From Chlorobium sp. (GTDB taxonomy: Bacteria; Bacteroidota; Chlorobiia; Chlorobiales; Chlorobiaceae): a stretch of 12,960 nt of DNA. Position numbers and translations under genes: made by a program. How positions within the stretch are numbered: position 1 is the stretch's first letter; the number at the start of each line of letters is the position of its first letter. Under the pieces are notes generated by a model. That model saw only the letters and a list, made by a program, of their open reading frames with translations, was not told where the DNA came from and searched no databases. The stretch is from assembly GCA_028280025.1 (NCBI GenBank), contig JANQMO010000011.1:1-12960 (forward strand), read 5' to 3'. Below are positions 12,879 through 12,960 of the stretch, piece by piece.

Positions 12879-12960
12879 TTAAAATAGGGCGAGTTGAGGC
12901 ACTGGCTCCCTCGCCTTTTTGATGGAACGCTCGTTGAACGACAAAATATCGATGAGCAGT
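12879..12960 (-). CDS. C-terminal fragment of a protein running off the window, possibly a transposase
   Basis: On the minus strand an open frame enters from the window edge and gives 26 residues (LLIDILSFNERSIKKAREP, then VPQLALF) before TAA at 12879-12881. Ends such as QLxLF are common in some IS4-type transposases, and the adjacent CTACTGTCCGGTTAAAATAG looks like an insertion-sequence end, but I cannot confirm either without the missing part. Confidence 0.35.
   Translation of the reverse strand, partial: LLIDILSFNERSIKKAREPVPQLALF

Overview
The window most resembles a chromosomal segment of a green sulfur bacterium (Chlorobi/Chlorobiaceae). This rests on remembered protein families (a CrtD/CrtH-like carotenoid oxidoreductase, an ACT-domain SerB, a radical SAM protein of the DNA repair/modification type) and on the style of the intergenic repeats. 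No rRNA or lineage-diagnostic photosynthesis gene is present, so the assignment is moderate. Genes up to about 11.25 kb are of even, moderately GC-rich composition; the last 1.7 kb is visibly AT-richer and looks acquired.

Layout. 1-240: dispersed palindrome and a degenerate 7-bp repeat array, no gene. 241-3323 (minus strand): a radical SAM protein and a carotenoid-desaturase-like flavoprotein, separated by about 370 bp made largely of degenerate 7-, 8- and 9-bp phased repeats. 3489-4201 (minus): a stand-alone GyrI-like ligand-binding protein and tRNA-Pro(GGG). 4400-11244 (plus): alpha/beta hydrolase, bifunctional class A penicillin-binding protein, guaA and serB. PBP and guaA are 23 bp apart.

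The clearest anomaly is between guaA and serB. A RelE/ParE-type toxin-antitoxin pair on the opposite strand is bracketed by a perfect 58-bp direct repeat (9169-9226 and 9954-10011). The repeat is the last 18 codons plus stop of guaA, and it carries the serB ribosome-binding site. Removing one repeat copy plus the insert leaves guaA and serB separated by only 4 bp (GCCC). This looks like an integration at the guaA 3' end that duplicated exactly what both genes need. The insert also seems to bring a promoter pointing into serB.

11245-12960 is an accessory tail. It holds a palindrome behind serB, a tract of nested inverted repeats (about 11435-11579), an AT-rich gene of unknown function whose C-terminus carries a HEPN-type R-N-x3-H motif, and at the right edge what may be the end of an insertion sequence beside a truncated reading frame.

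A second theme is the phased repeats. The two long heptamer arrays begin at, or inside, the stop codon of the gene upstream, with the purine-rich strand in the coding sense. Because 7 is not a multiple of 3, recurring TGA triplets fall successively in all reading frames.
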